DNA of 64,000 bases from PALSA-612 sp963755155 (GTDB taxonomy: Bacteria > Actinomycetota > Thermoleophilia > Gaiellales > Gaiellaceae), in NCBI GenBank assembly GCA_963755155.1, contig CAVWIV010000003.1, forward strand, positions 372,001-436,000, in the 5' to 3' direction. Below are positions 8,377 through 17,857 of this stretch, piece by piece (positions within the stretch are counted from its first letter, which is position 1; every line of letters begins with the position of its first letter). Below the pieces are notes generated by a model, which worked only from the letters and a program-made list of their open reading frames with translations, was not told where the DNA came from and ran no database searches. The position numbers were made by a program, and so were the translations under genes.

Positions 8377-9635
8377 CGTACCGCAACCGAGAGCTCGCGA
8401 GCCTCGCCGTCGTCGCCGTCATCACGTGTCTCGGCTTCGCGAGCGTCTACATCGCGCGGCAAGACGTGATCGACCGCGCCTCGCTCACCTACGGGATCGT
8501 CTTCCTCTGCCTCTACCTGGCCGCGCACATCGTCCTCCGGCTGACGGTGCCGAACGCCGACCCGTACTTGCTGCCGCTCGTGAGCCTGCTGACGGCGATC
8601 GGCGTCATCGAGATCTACCGCATCGAGCCCACGGACGCGCTGCGCCAGACGGCGTGGATCGTCGTCGGCGTCGCGGCCATGTCCGCGGCCCTCTTCGTGT
8701 TCGGGCGCGACTACCGCAGGCTGGAGAGCTACAAGTACGTCTGCGGCGTGGCCGCGCTCGTACTGCTGGCGCTGCCCGCGCTGCCGGTGATCGGCCGCAC
8801 GGTGAACGGCGCGCGGCTCTGGGTCGACATCGGCCCGATCGGCTTCCAGCCCGGCGAGCTCGCGAAGGTCTTCCTCATCGTCTTCCTCGCCGCCTACCTC
8901 CGCGAGAAGCGTGAAGTGCTCGCGCAGGCCCGGCTCAAGGATCTGGGGCCGCTGCTCCTCTTCTTCGGCGCGGCGATGCTCGTCATCGTCGAGACGAACG
9001 ACCTCGGCAGCGCCTTCCTCTACTTCGGGATCTTCCTCGCGATGCTCTACGTGGCGACCGGGCGGGCGCTGTTCGTCGCCGCCGGCCTCGCGCTGTTCGC
9101 TGGAGGCGCCGCCTTTGCGTACTCGTCGATCAACCGTGTCGGCGTGCGCATCGACACGTGGCTCGACCCCTGGGCCGATCCGCACGGCGCTGGGTACCAG
9201 CCCGCGCAGGCGCTCTACTCGATCGGCAACGGCGGCTTCGGCGGCACCGGTCTCGGCCGCGGGACGTTCACGAGCCCGGAGGGCGCGTCCTACATCCCCT
9301 ACCTCGACACGGACTTCATCTACGCCGCGCTCGCCCAGGAGCTCGGGCTGGTCGGCGTCGCCGGCTTCCTGCTCGTGTTCATGGTGCTCTGCCTGCGCGG
9401 CTTCCGCGCGGCCATCCTCGCCGAGGACGGGTTCTCGAAGCTCCTCGCCGTCGGCTTCACGTTCGGCCTCGCGCTCCAGGCGTTCATCATCGTCGGCGGC
9501 GTGCTGCGGGTGATCCCGCTGACCGGGATCACGCTGCCGTTCGTGAGCTACGGGGGATCGAGCGTCGTCGCGAACTTCGTCATGGTCGCCGGGCTCCTGC
9601 TCGTCTCGAACCGCGCGGAGGCGCGCGCCCGATGA
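8373..9635 (+). CDS. rodA: FtsW/RodA/SpoVE family peptidoglycan glycosyltransferase
   Basis: This 420-aa polytopic SEDS protein polymerises lipid II into glycan strands together with a class B penicillin-binding protein. Signatures are NGARLWVDIGPIGFQPGEL, the conserved ETNDLGSAF, the GGFGGTGLGRG loop, and the C-terminal GITLPFVSYGGSS. Its place directly before pbpA in the pknB cluster supports a RodA-like elongation partner, although FtsW cannot be excluded by sequence. It starts at GTG 8373 and ends in an ATGA overlap with pbpA. Confidence 0.92.
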   Translation: MTYRNRELASLAVVAVITCLGFASVYIARQDVIDRASLTYGIVFLCLYLAAHIVLRLTVPNADPYLLPLVSLLTAIGVIEIYRIEPTDALRQTAWIVVGVAAMSAALFVFGRDYRRLESYKYVCGVAALVLLALPALPVIGRTVNGARLWVDIGPIGFQPGELAKVFLIVFLAAYLREKREVLAQARLKDLGPLLLFFGAAMLVIVETNDLGSAFLYFGIFLAMLYVATGRALFVAAGLALFAGGAAFAYSSINRVGVRIDTWLDPWADPHGAGYQPAQALYSIGNGGFGGTGLGRGTFTSPEGASYIPYLDTDFIYAALAQELGLVGVAGFLLVFMVLCLRGFRAAILAEDGFSKLLAVGFTFGLALQAFIIVGGVLRVIPLTGITLPFVSYGGSSVVANFVMVAGLLLVSNRAEARAR

Positions 9636-11108
9636 ACGCCGAGATCCGCCGCGTCGCATTCGTCGCGCTGACGCTGATCGCCGTGCTCGTCATCGGCACG
9701 ACCTACTGGCAAGCGTGGGCGGCGGGCGATCTTGCGGCGAGGCAGGACAACGCGATCAAGAGCGTCGCCCAGTTCAAGATCAAGCGCGGGCTGATCCGCG
9801 CCGCCGACGGCACGGTACTCGCGGCGAACCGGCAGCGGAAGGTCGACGGCCAGACGTTCTACTTCCGGCGCTATCCGCACCGCGCGCTCGCCTCGAACGT
9901 CATCGGCTACTCGACGCAGGCGCGATCGCGGGCAGGGCTGGAGCGTTCGCTGAACGACTACCTCACCGGCTCGAACGGCAGCCTGCGCACGGTGCTCGGC
10001 TCGAAGCTCGACGCGCTCGCGGGCAAGACGATCGTCGGCAACAACGTCGTGCTGACGATCGACCCGCGGCTCCAGCGCATCGCCCAGAGCGCGCTCGCCG
10101 GCAACTGCGGAGCCGCCGTCGCCCTCGAGCCGTCCACGGGCCGCGTGCTCGCGATGGCGACGTCGCCGGGGTACGACGCGAGCAAGGTCGAGAAGGACTT
10201 CCCGAAGATCCTCAAGCGGCGTGCCGCCTGCCGGCCCGCGGCATCGCTGCTCAACCGGGCCACCGCGGGCCTCTACGCGCCGGGCTCCACGTTCAAGCTC
10301 GTGACCGCGGCAGCCGCGCTCGACAGCGGGAAGGTCCGACCCTCGACGACGTTCAACGACCCCGGCTATTGCATCGAATACGGCAAGCGGGTCTCGAACT
10401 ACGACACGGACAGCCCCTTCGGGACAGTGACCTTCCATCAGGCCCTGCAGTACTCGATCAACTCCGTCTTCTGCGAGGTGGGTAAGCAGCTCGGCGCGCG
10501 CGCGATCCTCGACTACGGCCGGCGCTTCGGCATGTACTCGGATCCCGGTCTCGAGCTGCCCGGCGGCGAACAGCGGCCAAGCGGGCTCTATCGAGGAGGG
10601 ACGGCTGTTCTTCCCGAAGCAGGACTTCGAGGCCGACCCGGGCAGGCTCGCCTTCGGGCAGGAGCGGCTCGGGATCACGCCGCTCCAGATGGCCATGATC
10701 GCGTCGGCGATCGCCAACGGCGGCGTGCTCATGCAGCCGTACCTCGTCGAGCTCGTCCGCGCACCCGGTGGGAAGGTGGTGCTACGCCACGAGCCGAAAG
10801 AGGTGGGGACCGTGATGAAGCCCACGACCGCCCAGGCGCTGACGGAGATGATGGTCGACGCCGTCTCGGCAGGAACGGGGACGGCCGCCCAGATCTCCGG
10901 GGTCGAAGTGGCAGGCAAGACCGGCACCGCCGAGACCGGCGTCGCAGGCCGGAACACGACCTGGTTCGTCGCGTTCGCGCCCGCACGGGGCGCCCAGATC
11001 GCCGTCGCCGTGGCGCTCGAGAACCAGTCCGGTACTGGCGGCTCTACCGCCGCGCCGATCGCACGCGAGATCCTGACAACCGCTCTGAGCCGGAAGGGCT
11101 CTCCCTAA
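9632..11108 (+). CDS. pbpA: Class B penicillin-binding protein (PbpA-type transpeptidase), frameshifted
   Basis: One N-terminal membrane helix (about 8-26) is followed by a dimerisation region and a transpeptidase domain. The catalytic set is complete: STFK with Ser219 and Lys222, SIN at 275-277, and KTGTAE in the last part. The frame changes between about 10580 and 10600, where one extra base interrupts the family sequence that continues as GRLAFGQERLGITPLQMAM; the last 140 residues are read in the next frame. All active-site motifs flank the break, so an assembly error is more likely than a dead gene. It cross-links peptidoglycan made by the SEDS partner upstream. Confidence 0.9.
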
Positions 11109-11118
11109 CCTGTAAGCC

Positions 11119-13104
11119 GTGGCCGCTTCCGAAATCAAGCTCGACGAGGTCTTCGACGGGAGGTACCTCGTCGTTCGCAAGCTCGGCACGGGGGGCATGG
11201 CGACCGTCTACCTCGCAGAAGACCAGGACCTCGGCCGGCGCGTCGCTATCAAGACGCTCGACGACCGCCACGCGCAGGACGAGCAGTTCGTCGAGCGCTT
11301 CCGTCGCGAGGCGTCCAGCGCGGCCGTGCTCTCGCACCCCAACATCGTCTCGGTCTACGACCGCGGCCACAGCGACGGCACGTACTACATCGCGATGGAG
11401 TACCTCGAGGGCAAGACCCTCAAGGAGCTCCTCGTCGCGCGCGGCGCAACGCCGGCCAGAGTCGCCGTCGACTACGCGCGTCAGATCCTCGCCGCGCTCG
11501 ACTACGCGCACCGCAACGGCATCGTTCACCGCGACATCAAGCCGCACAACATCGTCGTCGCGCCCGACGGCCGCATCAAGGTGATGGACTTCGGGATCGC
11601 CCGCTCCGGGTCGAGCCAGGTGACGGAAGCGGGCTCGATCATCGGTACCGCGCAGTACCTCTCGCCGGAGCAGGCGCGCGGGCTCCCGGCCGGCCCGGCC
11701 GCCGACCTCTACTCCACCGGCATCGTGCTCTACGAGATGCTCACGGGCAGCGTCCCGTTCAGCGGGGACACGCCGCTCGAGGTCGCGATGCAGCATCTCT
11801 CCGCCGTTCCCGAGCCGCCCTCGGCGAAGCGGCCCGAGATTCCGCACGAGCTGGACGCGATCGTTCTGCGGGCGCTCGCGAAGGACACGGGGCAGCGCTA
11901 CTCGAGCGCGCGCGACATGGACGCGGATCTCGCGCGCTTCGCGCAAGGGCTCTCGGTCTCGCCGGCCACCGAGGACGCGGCCACCTCGGTGCTCGCCGGA
12001 GCAGGCGTCGCGGCCGGAGCGACGACCGTACTCCAAGGCTCCGAGGCGCCGACGGCGTACAGGCGCTCGACCGACCGGTACTACGACTACGACCGAGCCG
12101 TCCGGCGCCGGCCGTTCTGGCCCTGGCTCCTGGCGGCCTTGCTCGTGGTCGCCGCCGGCTTCGCGTCGTATTACGTCTACGACCGGATCGCCGACCAGAT
12201 CGCCGGCGCAGACCTCGTCTCCGTGCCGTTTGTGGAAGGCAAGCTCCAGTCACTCGCCGTGAAGGAGATCCGTGGGGCGGAGCTCGTGCCGGAAGTGCGC
12301 AAGCGTGCCAACGAGAACGTCGAGGTCGGGCGGGTCTTCGACCAGGACCCGGCCGAGGGCACAAGAGTGGACAAAGACTCGACGGTCGTCATCTTCGTCT
12401 CGTCAGGGAAGGCGAAGACGACCGTGCCCGACGTGCGCGGCATGAGCCGCGACCAGGCGGTGGCCGCACTCACGGCGGCGAACCTCGACGTGAGCGTCGC
12501 AGAGGTCTACTCCGAGCAGCAGCCGGGCATCGTGACCGCTCAGAGCCCCGGTCCCGGCACGCGGCTCGTCGAGGGCGAGACCGTGCGCATCAACGTCTCC
12601 CGCGGCATAAAGCAGGTCTCGGTGCCGTCCGTGGTCGGCGATTCGCTCGACGCGGCCATCGCCGCGATCGAAGACGCGGGCTTCGTCGCCGGCTCTCCCG
12701 TCTTCGAGAACGCCGACAGGCCGGAGAACACCGTCATCTCGCAGGATCCCGCGGGCGGATCGCTCCAGCGGCCGGGGACGACGATCTCGCTCACCGTGTC
12801 GAGGGGGCCGGCGCAGGTGCAGGTGCCGAGCGTCGAGGGCCTCGACGTCGCCACGGCCAGGGCGACGTTGCGGGCGGAAGGGTTCCGCGTGAGCGTCGTG
12901 CGCGCCGACACGGACCTCATCGAGGAAGACGGGATCGTCCTCGCCCAGTCGCCGGCCGGAGGAGTCGACGCGGACCCGAACACCACCGTCACCCTCACCG
13001 TGGGACGCTTCGTCGAGCCGCCGCCCACGGAGACGGAGCCCACGGAGACGTTCCCGACCGAGCCGACCGAGACGACACCGACCGAGACAGAGCCGTTCCC
13101 GTGA
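11119..13104 (+). CDS. pknB: PknB-type Ser/Thr kinase with four PASTA domains
   Basis: The kinase domain (about 15-275) has GTGGMATVY, Lys45, HRDIKPHN (137-144), DFG (157-159) and the activation-loop TEAGSIIGTAQYLSPEQ. A juxtamembrane region leads to one helix near 335-357. Four extracellular PASTA repeats follow, each ending near an SPG/DPA-type turn and a TVxxxVSxG strand, and then a short Thr/Glu/Pro tail. PASTA domains sense muropeptides or lipid II and the kinase tunes wall growth and division. GTG 11119 starts only 10 nt after pbpA. The gene ends in a GTGA overlap with ddl. Confidence 0.95.
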   Translation: MAASEIKLDEVFDGRYLVVRKLGTGGMATVYLAEDQDLGRRVAIKTLDDRHAQDEQFVERFRREASSAAVLSHPNIVSVYDRGHSDGTYYIAMEYLEGKTLKELLVARGATPARVAVDYARQILAALDYAHRNGIVHRDIKPHNIVVAPDGRIKVMDFGIARSGSSQVTEAGSIIGTAQYLSPEQARGLPAGPAADLYSTGIVLYEMLTGSVPFSGDTPLEVAMQHLSAVPEPPSAKRPEIPHELDAIVLRALAKDTGQRYSSARDMDADLARFAQGLSVSPATEDAATSVLAGAGVAAGATTVLQGSEAPTAYRRSTDRYYDYDRAVRRRPFWPWLLAALLVVAAGFASYYVYDRIADQIAGADLVSVPFVEGKLQSLAVKEIRGAELVPEVRKRANENVEVGRVFDQDPAEGTRVDKDSTVVIFVSSGKAKTTVPDVRGMSRDQAVAALTAANLDVSVAEVYSEQQPGIVTAQSPGPGTRLVEGETVRINVSRGIKQVSVPSVVGDSLDAAIAAIEDAGFVAGSPVFENADRPENTVISQDPAGGSLQRPGTTISLTVSRGPAQVQVPSVEGLDVATARATLRAEGFRVSVVRADTDLIEEDGIVLAQSPAGGVDADPNTTVTLTVGRFVEPPPTETEPTETFPTEPTETTPTETEPFP

Positions 13105-14117
13105 GGCGCATCGCCATTCTCATGGGCGGCCGCTCGAGCGAGCACGAGATCTCGCTCGCCTCCGCGCGATCTGTCATCGACGCGCTCGACCCGGCCAGGT
13201 ATGACGTCGTCACCGTCGAGATCGGCCAGGACGGACGGTGGGCCCTGGGAAACGGCGGGCGGAAGGAGATCGAGACAGGGTCGGCGGCAGAGACGCTGCC
13301 CGTCCCGTCAGCCGGCGGTGCAGTCACGGCGACGCTCGCGGGGGTAGAGGTCGTGCTGCCGATCCTCCACGGCCCGTTCGGCGAGGACGGAACGGTGCAG
13401 GGCATGCTCGAGCTGGCCGGCGTGCCCTACGTGGGCGCCGGCGTCGCCGCGTCGGCCGTCTGCATGGACAAGGACCTGTTCAAGGCGATCCTGCGTGACC
13501 AGGGCGTCCCCGTCACGCGGAACATCACGCTCAGAAACGGCGCCGCACCCGACAGCCCGTACGGCTACCCGGTGTTCGTCAAGCCCGCCCGGCTCGGGTC
13601 GTCGGTGGGCATCACGAAGGCCCACGACGAGGAGGAGCTGCGCGCGGCGGTCGAGGTCGCATTCCGGCACGACGAGAAAGTGCTGGTCGAGGAGTTCGTC
13701 TCGGGCATCGAGGTGGAGGTTGGGGTACTGGGCAACCGCGAGCCGTTCGCCTCGCTCGTCGGCGAGATCGTCGTCACGAACAACGAGTGGTACGACTACG
13801 AGGCGAAGTACGAGGAGGGCGAGATGGATCTCGTCATCCCCGCCCGCATCACCGACGAGCAGACGGCGCGCGTGCAGGAGCTCGCCGTGCAGGCGTTCGT
13901 CGCCACCGAGTGCGAGGGCATGGCCCGCGTCGACTGCTTCGTGACGGAGGCCGGCGGCGTTCTCGTGAATGAGCTGAACACGATCCCGGGCTTCACATCG
14001 ACGAGCGTCTACGCGAAGCTTTTCGAGGAGTCCGGAGTGCCGTACGCCGAGTTGCTCGACCGCCTGATCGACCTCGCGCTCGAACGCCACGAGCGCCGCT
14101 CCAAGCTCATCTTCTAA
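13101..14117 (+). CDS. ddl: D-alanine--D-alanine ligase
   Basis: This ATP-grasp enzyme makes the D-Ala-D-Ala dipeptide for peptidoglycan precursors in the cytoplasm. Recognisable parts are MGGRSSEHEISLASA at the N-terminus, VFVKPARLGSSVGITK for ATP binding, EVEVGVLGN, and the metal-binding NELNTIPGFT near the C-terminus. The length of 338 aa is normal. Its start lies within the pknB stop (GTGA), so it is translationally coupled to the kinase. This placement ties precursor supply to PASTA-kinase signalling. Confidence 0.95.
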   Translation: MRRIAILMGGRSSEHEISLASARSVIDALDPARYDVVTVEIGQDGRWALGNGGRKEIETGSAAETLPVPSAGGAVTATLAGVEVVLPILHGPFGEDGTVQGMLELAGVPYVGAGVAASAVCMDKDLFKAILRDQGVPVTRNITLRNGAAPDSPYGYPVFVKPARLGSSVGITKAHDEEELRAAVEVAFRHDEKVLVEEFVSGIEVEVGVLGNREPFASLVGEIVVTNNEWYDYEAKYEEGEMDLVIPARITDEQTARVQELAVQAFVATECEGMARVDCFVTEAGGVLVNELNTIPGFTSTSVYAKLFEESGVPYAELLDRLIDLALERHERRSKLIF

Positions 14118-14123
14118 GCAGGC

Positions 14124-14543
14124 TCAGTGCGTGTCGGCCGGCGGCATCCGCTCGGCCATCGTCCCCAGCACCTTCACCGCGATGCTGGCATCCTCGGCAA
14201 GGAGGCGGCGGAAGTCCCTGCCGACGACGACGAGCGCCCGGATGGGTGACGTAGCGGTGACGGTCGCAGTGCGCGGGATGTTCGAGATAAGAGCGAGCTC
14301 GCCGAAGAAGTCGCCATCGCGGAGCGTGTTGATGCTCTTGCCGTCGCGATCGACCTCGACGGTCCCCTCGAGCAGCACGAAGAACTCGCGACCGGGCGCT
14401 CCCTGCCGGGTCAGCACCTTGCCCTCGCGCAGGTCGATCTCGTCGGCGAGCGTCGCGATCGTCTTCAGCTCCTTCTTCGTGCAGCCGGAGAACAGCGGCA
14501 CGGTCGCGAGCATGTCGACCTTCTGGTCGCGGTGCAGCCTCAC
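14124..14543 (-). CDS. Cyclic-nucleotide-binding (Crp-like) domain protein, copy 1
   Basis: This 139-aa protein is a single cNMP-binding beta-roll with no DNA-binding helix-turn-helix and no membrane segment. It has VPLFSGCTKKELKTIATLAD, the phosphate-binding-cassette region GDFFGELALISNIPRTATVTA, and a closing helix. Without an effector domain it may be a sensor or docking subunit; what it controls is not visible. It is a clear paralogue of the next gene, so the pair is a tandem duplication. It lies convergent to ddl. Confidence 0.82.
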   Translation of the reverse strand: MRLHRDQKVDMLATVPLFSGCTKKELKTIATLADEIDLREGKVLTRQGAPGREFFVLLEGTVEVDRDGKSINTLRDGDFFGELALISNIPRTATVTATSPIRALVVVGRDFRRLLAEDASIAVKVLGTMAERMPPADTH

Positions 14544-14552
14544 ACGAGAAGT

Positions 14553-14975
14553 CTAATCGGCCTCGTCGGCAGGCGTTCTCGCAGCGAGCGTCTCGTGGAC
14601 CTTCGTCGAGATGCTGAGATCCTCACCGAGCAACTGCTTGAAGTTCACGTCCGAGATGACGAGCGCGCGCAGGGGCGCGGTCGCGGTGATCGTCGCGTTG
14701 CGCGGCTTCCCCAGCACGAGCGCGCCCTCGCCGAGAAAGTCGCCAGGGCCGAGCGCGTTGACCTGCACGCCGTTCCGCTCGACCTTCACCGTGCCGTCGA
14801 GCAGAATGAACATCTCGCGGCCGGGGCCTCCCTGGCGCGTGAGGATCTTCCCCTCCCGGAACTCGAGCTCGTCAGCGAGCGCGGCGATCCGGCGCAGCTC
14901 CTTCTTCGAGCAGGCGGAGAAGAGCGGGACGTTGCGCAGCAGCTCGACCTTGTCGTCTCCTTCGCGCCGGAGCAT
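14553..14975 (-). CDS. Cyclic-nucleotide-binding domain protein, copy 2
   Basis: A 140-aa single-domain protein that shares its layout and many residues with the downstream neighbour: VPLFSACSKKELRRIAALAD, FREGKILTRQGGPGREMF and GDFLGEGALVLGKPRNATITA. The Gly-Glu pair at the start of the phosphate-binding cassette is retained, but the Arg-Thr/Ser that usually contacts the cyclic phosphate appears as RNA(T), so ligand binding is uncertain. It follows the aminotransferase by about 10 nt and is probably in the same transcript. Confidence 0.82.
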   Translation of the reverse strand: MLRREGDDKVELLRNVPLFSACSKKELRRIAALADELEFREGKILTRQGGPGREMFILLDGTVKVERNGVQVNALGPGDFLGEGALVLGKPRNATITATAPLRALVISDVNFKQLLGEDLSISTKVHETLAARTPADEAD

Positions 14976-14984
14976 GGAGAGAGA

Positions 14985-16307
14985 CTAGGACAGGGTTGCT
15001 TCGAGCGCGCTCTCCCAGACGTCGAGAGCCTCGTCCAGCTCCGCGTCGGAGATGACGAGCGCCACGAGGACGCGAATGCAGTTGCCGTAGATCCCGGACT
15101 TGAGCAGCAGGAGGCCGTTCGCCATCGCGTGCTCGACGATGGCGGTCGCGAGGTCGGGGGCCGGCTCCTTCGTGGCGGGGTCGCGGACGAGCTCGATGGC
15201 GAGCATCGCCCCGAGCCCGCGGACGTCGCCGACCTGCGGGAACCGCGCCTGCCAGCCGAGCATGCGCTCGCGCATGACGTCGCCCAACACCTGCGCGCGG
15301 GCTACGAGCCCGTCTTCGGCGATCACGTCGAGCACGGCGAGCGCGGCCGCCTGGGCGACCGGGTTCCCGACGTACGTCCCACCGACGGCCGAGTCGTCGG
15401 GCGCATCCATGATCTCCGCGCGGCCGATCACACCCGAGAGCGGTAGGCCTCCGGCGATCGACTTCGCGACGACGATGAGGTCGGGCTCGACGTCGTGGTG
15501 CTCGATCGCGAACATCCGGCCCGTGCGGCCGAAGCCGGTCTGCACCTCGTCGACGATCAGCACGATGCCGTGCTCGTCGCAGATCCGGCGGATACCGGCC
15601 AGGAGCTCCGGTGGGCCGACGACGAAGCCGCCCTCTCCCTGCACCGGCTCGACGACGATCGCTGCGACCTCCTCGGCAGCGACCTGGGTGACGAGGGCGC
15701 GCTCGAGCGAGGCCAGCGCAGAGGCTGCGTCCGGGCCGCGATAGTCGTTCGCGAACGGCACGCGGTAGACCTCGGGCGCGAACGGGCCGAGGCCGGCCTT
15801 GTACGGGTGCGTCTTCGACGTGAGCGTGACGGCGAGCAGCGTGCGCCCGTGAAAGCCGCCTTCGAACGCGATCACGGCCGGCCGCTTCGTGTGGGCGCGC
15901 GCGAACTTCACGGCATTCTCGACCGCCTCGGCGCCGGAGTTGAAGAACGCGGCCTTCGTCGGTGAGGAGATCGGCGTCAGCGCGCAGAGCCGCTCGGCGA
16001 GCTCCACGTAGACCTCGTACGGCACGACCGTGAAGTCCGTGTGCGCGAAGAGCTGCATCTGCTCCTGCGCCGCCGCGACGACGCGGGGATGCGCGTGACC
16101 GACGGCGAGGCAGCCGACGCCGCCCGCGAAGTCGATGAACGTGTTCCCGTCGACGTCCGTGAGCGTGGCGCCGCTCCCTTCCGCGATGACGAGCGGCGCG
16201 TAGATCGACAGCGGCTCGGCGACGACCTGCTCCTTGCGCGCGAGGATCTCCGCCGAACGCGGCCCGGGCACGGCGGTGCGCAGTTCGATCGTCTTCGTCA
16301 TCGCCAC
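14985..16307 (-). CDS. gabT: Class III PLP aminotransferase, 4-aminobutyrate aminotransferase type
   Basis: GabT-type enzymes transfer the amino group of GABA to 2-oxoglutarate, giving succinate semialdehyde. The 440-aa protein has the class III landmarks: NSGAEAVENAVKFARAHT for cofactor phosphate, GGFHGRTLLAV, the metal-free Asp region VLIVDEVQTGFGRTG, and the PLP lysine in VVAKSIAGGLPLSGV. The GABA assignment rests on overall resemblance; ornithine or diamine aminotransferases are related alternatives. Start ATG 16307 has a second candidate two codons in. No succinate-semialdehyde dehydrogenase is adjacent. Confidence 0.85.
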   Translation of the reverse strand: MAMTKTIELRTAVPGPRSAEILARKEQVVAEPLSIYAPLVIAEGSGATLTDVDGNTFIDFAGGVGCLAVGHAHPRVVAAAQEQMQLFAHTDFTVVPYEVYVELAERLCALTPISSPTKAAFFNSGAEAVENAVKFARAHTKRPAVIAFEGGFHGRTLLAVTLTSKTHPYKAGLGPFAPEVYRVPFANDYRGPDAASALASLERALVTQVAAEEVAAIVVEPVQGEGGFVVGPPELLAGIRRICDEHGIVLIVDEVQTGFGRTGRMFAIEHHDVEPDLIVVAKSIAGGLPLSGVIGRAEIMDAPDDSAVGGTYVGNPVAQAAALAVLDVIAEDGLVARAQVLGDVMRERMLGWQARFPQVGDVRGLGAMLAIELVRDPATKEPAPDLATAIVEHAMANGLLLLKSGIYGNCIRVLVALVISDAELDEALDVWESALEATLS

Positions 16308-16353
16308 GGCGCGAGCATATCCAAGCGACCGGCGCGCCCCACCGGTCCCTTTC

Positions 16354-16380
16354 GGCCATGTCCGGGGTCAGACCCCTCGT
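16354..16380 (+). repeat. Short palindromic repeat, variant copy
   Basis: In the space between gabT and dcd the head CGGCCATGTCCG is followed by the inverted repeat GGGGTCAGACCCC. The same head, with a different palindrome (AGGGAC and GTCCCT arms around one base), occurs on the opposite strand at 25570-25593. The change keeps base pairing on both arms. It lies less than 40 bp upstream of the dcd start and could also affect dcd expression. Confidence 0.55.
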
Positions 16381-16391
16381 AGAATCGAGGC

Positions 16392-16967
16392 GTGGTTCTC
16401 TCGGACCGGACGATTCGGCGGCTGCTCGACGAAGGTCGCATCGAGATCGACCCCTACGACCCCGAGCTGCTGCAGCCGTCGAGCGTCGACGTGCGCGTCG
16501 ACCGCTACTTCCGCGTCTTCCACAACGCCCGCTACCCGTTCATCGACGTGAAGCAGCCGCAGGAGGAGCTGACGGAGCTCGTCGAGATCGCGGGCGACAG
16601 CCCGTTCATCCTCCACCCCGGCGAGTTCGTGCTCGGCTCGACGCTCGAGCGCATCAAGCTCCCGGACGACCTCGTCGCCCGGCTGGAGGGGAAGAGCTCG
16701 CTCGGCCGGCTCGGCCTGCTCATCCACTCGACCGCCGGCTTCATCGACCCCGGCTGGGACGGCCACGTGACGCTCGAGCTGTCGAACGTCGCCAACCTCC
16801 CGATCACGATCTACTACGGGATGAAGATCGGCCAGCTGTCGTTCGTGCAGCTGACCGAGCCCGCCGAGGCGCCCTACGGCTCGGCGGGGCTGGGCTCGAA
16901 GTACCAGGGCCAGAAAGGGCCCACGCCGAGCGCGTACTGGAAGAATTTCGAGGACGCCGCGAAGTGA
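16392..16967 (+). CDS. dcd: dCTP deaminase
   Basis: Dcd converts dCTP towards dUTP/dUMP for thymidylate synthesis. The 191-aa trimeric enzyme fold is recognisable from MVLSDRTIRRLLDEGRIEI, QPSSVDVRVDRYF, the nucleotide-binding GKSSLGRLGLLIHSTAGFID, and WDGHVTLELSNV, which carries the catalytic Glu. The C-terminal KYQGQKGPTPS is typical of Dcd. Many actinobacterial members are bifunctional and release dUMP; I cannot decide this from the sequence. It overlaps the next gene by 4 nt (GTGA). Confidence 0.94.
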   Translation: MVLSDRTIRRLLDEGRIEIDPYDPELLQPSSVDVRVDRYFRVFHNARYPFIDVKQPQEELTELVEIAGDSPFILHPGEFVLGSTLERIKLPDDLVARLEGKSSLGRLGLLIHSTAGFIDPGWDGHVTLELSNVANLPITIYYGMKIGQLSFVQLTEPAEAPYGSAGLGSKYQGQKGPTPSAYWKNFEDAAK

Positions 16968-17854
16968 AGATCCTCGTCACAGGCGGCTACGGGTTCGTCG
17001 GGCCGAAGATCGTCCACGCGCTCCGCGCGCGCGATCACGACGTCCGCGCGCTCGTCCGCGACCGCAGCCGGGCGAAGACACTCGAGTCGTGGGGCTGCGA
17101 GCTCGTCGTCGGCGACGTCACGGACCCGGAGGGCCTTCGGCGCGCAGTCGAGGGGGTCGAGTGCGTCGTCCACCTCGTCGCGATGATCAAGGGCAGCCCC
17201 GAGGAGTTCGAACGCGTCATGGCGCAGGGCACGCGCGATCTCGTGGCGGCCGCCGAGACGGCGGGCACGCGGCGCGTCGTGCTCATGAGCGCACTCGGCA
17301 CGAACGAGCGGAACCGCGAGCTCGTGCCGTACTACCGCGCGAAGTGGGACATGGAGCAGGCGGTGAAGACCTCCGCGCTCGAGCACGTGATCTTCCGGCC
17401 GAGCTTCGTCTTCGGTCAGGACGGCGGCGTCCTGCCGATGTTCGTCCGCCAGGTGCGCCTGTCTCCGGTGACGCCGGTCGTCGGAGACGGCGAGGGCCGC
17501 CTGCAGCCGATCTGGGTCGACGACGTCGCATCGTTCTTCGCGGCAGCCGTCGACTCGACCGCGGCGGCCGGGCAGACCTTCGAGCTCGGCGGGCCCGACG
17601 CGGTCACCTGGAACGAGCTCTTCGAGCGCATCCGCCAGGTGCTCGGCGTCCGGCGGGCGACGATGCACATTCCCGTCGGCCTCATGCGCTTCGGCGCGAC
17701 GCTCACCGACTGGCTGCCCTTTGCGCCGGTCACCCGCGACCAGCTGAAGATGCTCGTAGAGGGAGGAGACCAGGTCTGCGATCCCTCACCGGCCATCGAG
17801 ACGTTTCGCGTCATCCCGATGGGCCTCAACGAGCAACTACGCCAGATTGCCTGA
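16964..17854 (+). CDS. NAD(P)-binding epimerase/reductase of the NDUFA9 type
   Basis: This 296-aa atypical short-chain dehydrogenase has the Rossmann motif TGGYGFVGPKI at its N-terminus, GDVTDPEGLRRA, and HLVAMIKGS where extended SDRs bind the cofactor. The usual YxxxK pair is present in form as YYRAKWDME near residue 122. Bacterial homologues resemble the complex I accessory subunit NDUFA9 or sugar epimerases; substrates are unknown. GTG 16964 overlaps the end of dcd. An inverted repeat follows the stop about 107 nt later. Confidence 0.78.
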   Translation: MKILVTGGYGFVGPKIVHALRARDHDVRALVRDRSRAKTLESWGCELVVGDVTDPEGLRRAVEGVECVVHLVAMIKGSPEEFERVMAQGTRDLVAAAETAGTRRVVLMSALGTNERNRELVPYYRAKWDMEQAVKTSALEHVIFRPSFVFGQDGGVLPMFVRQVRLSPVTPVVGDGEGRLQPIWVDDVASFFAAAVDSTAAAGQTFELGGPDAVTWNELFERIRQVLGVRRATMHIPVGLMRFGATLTDWLPFAPVTRDQLKMLVEGGDQVCDPSPAIETFRVIPMGLNEQLRQIA

Positions 17855-17857
17855 AAA

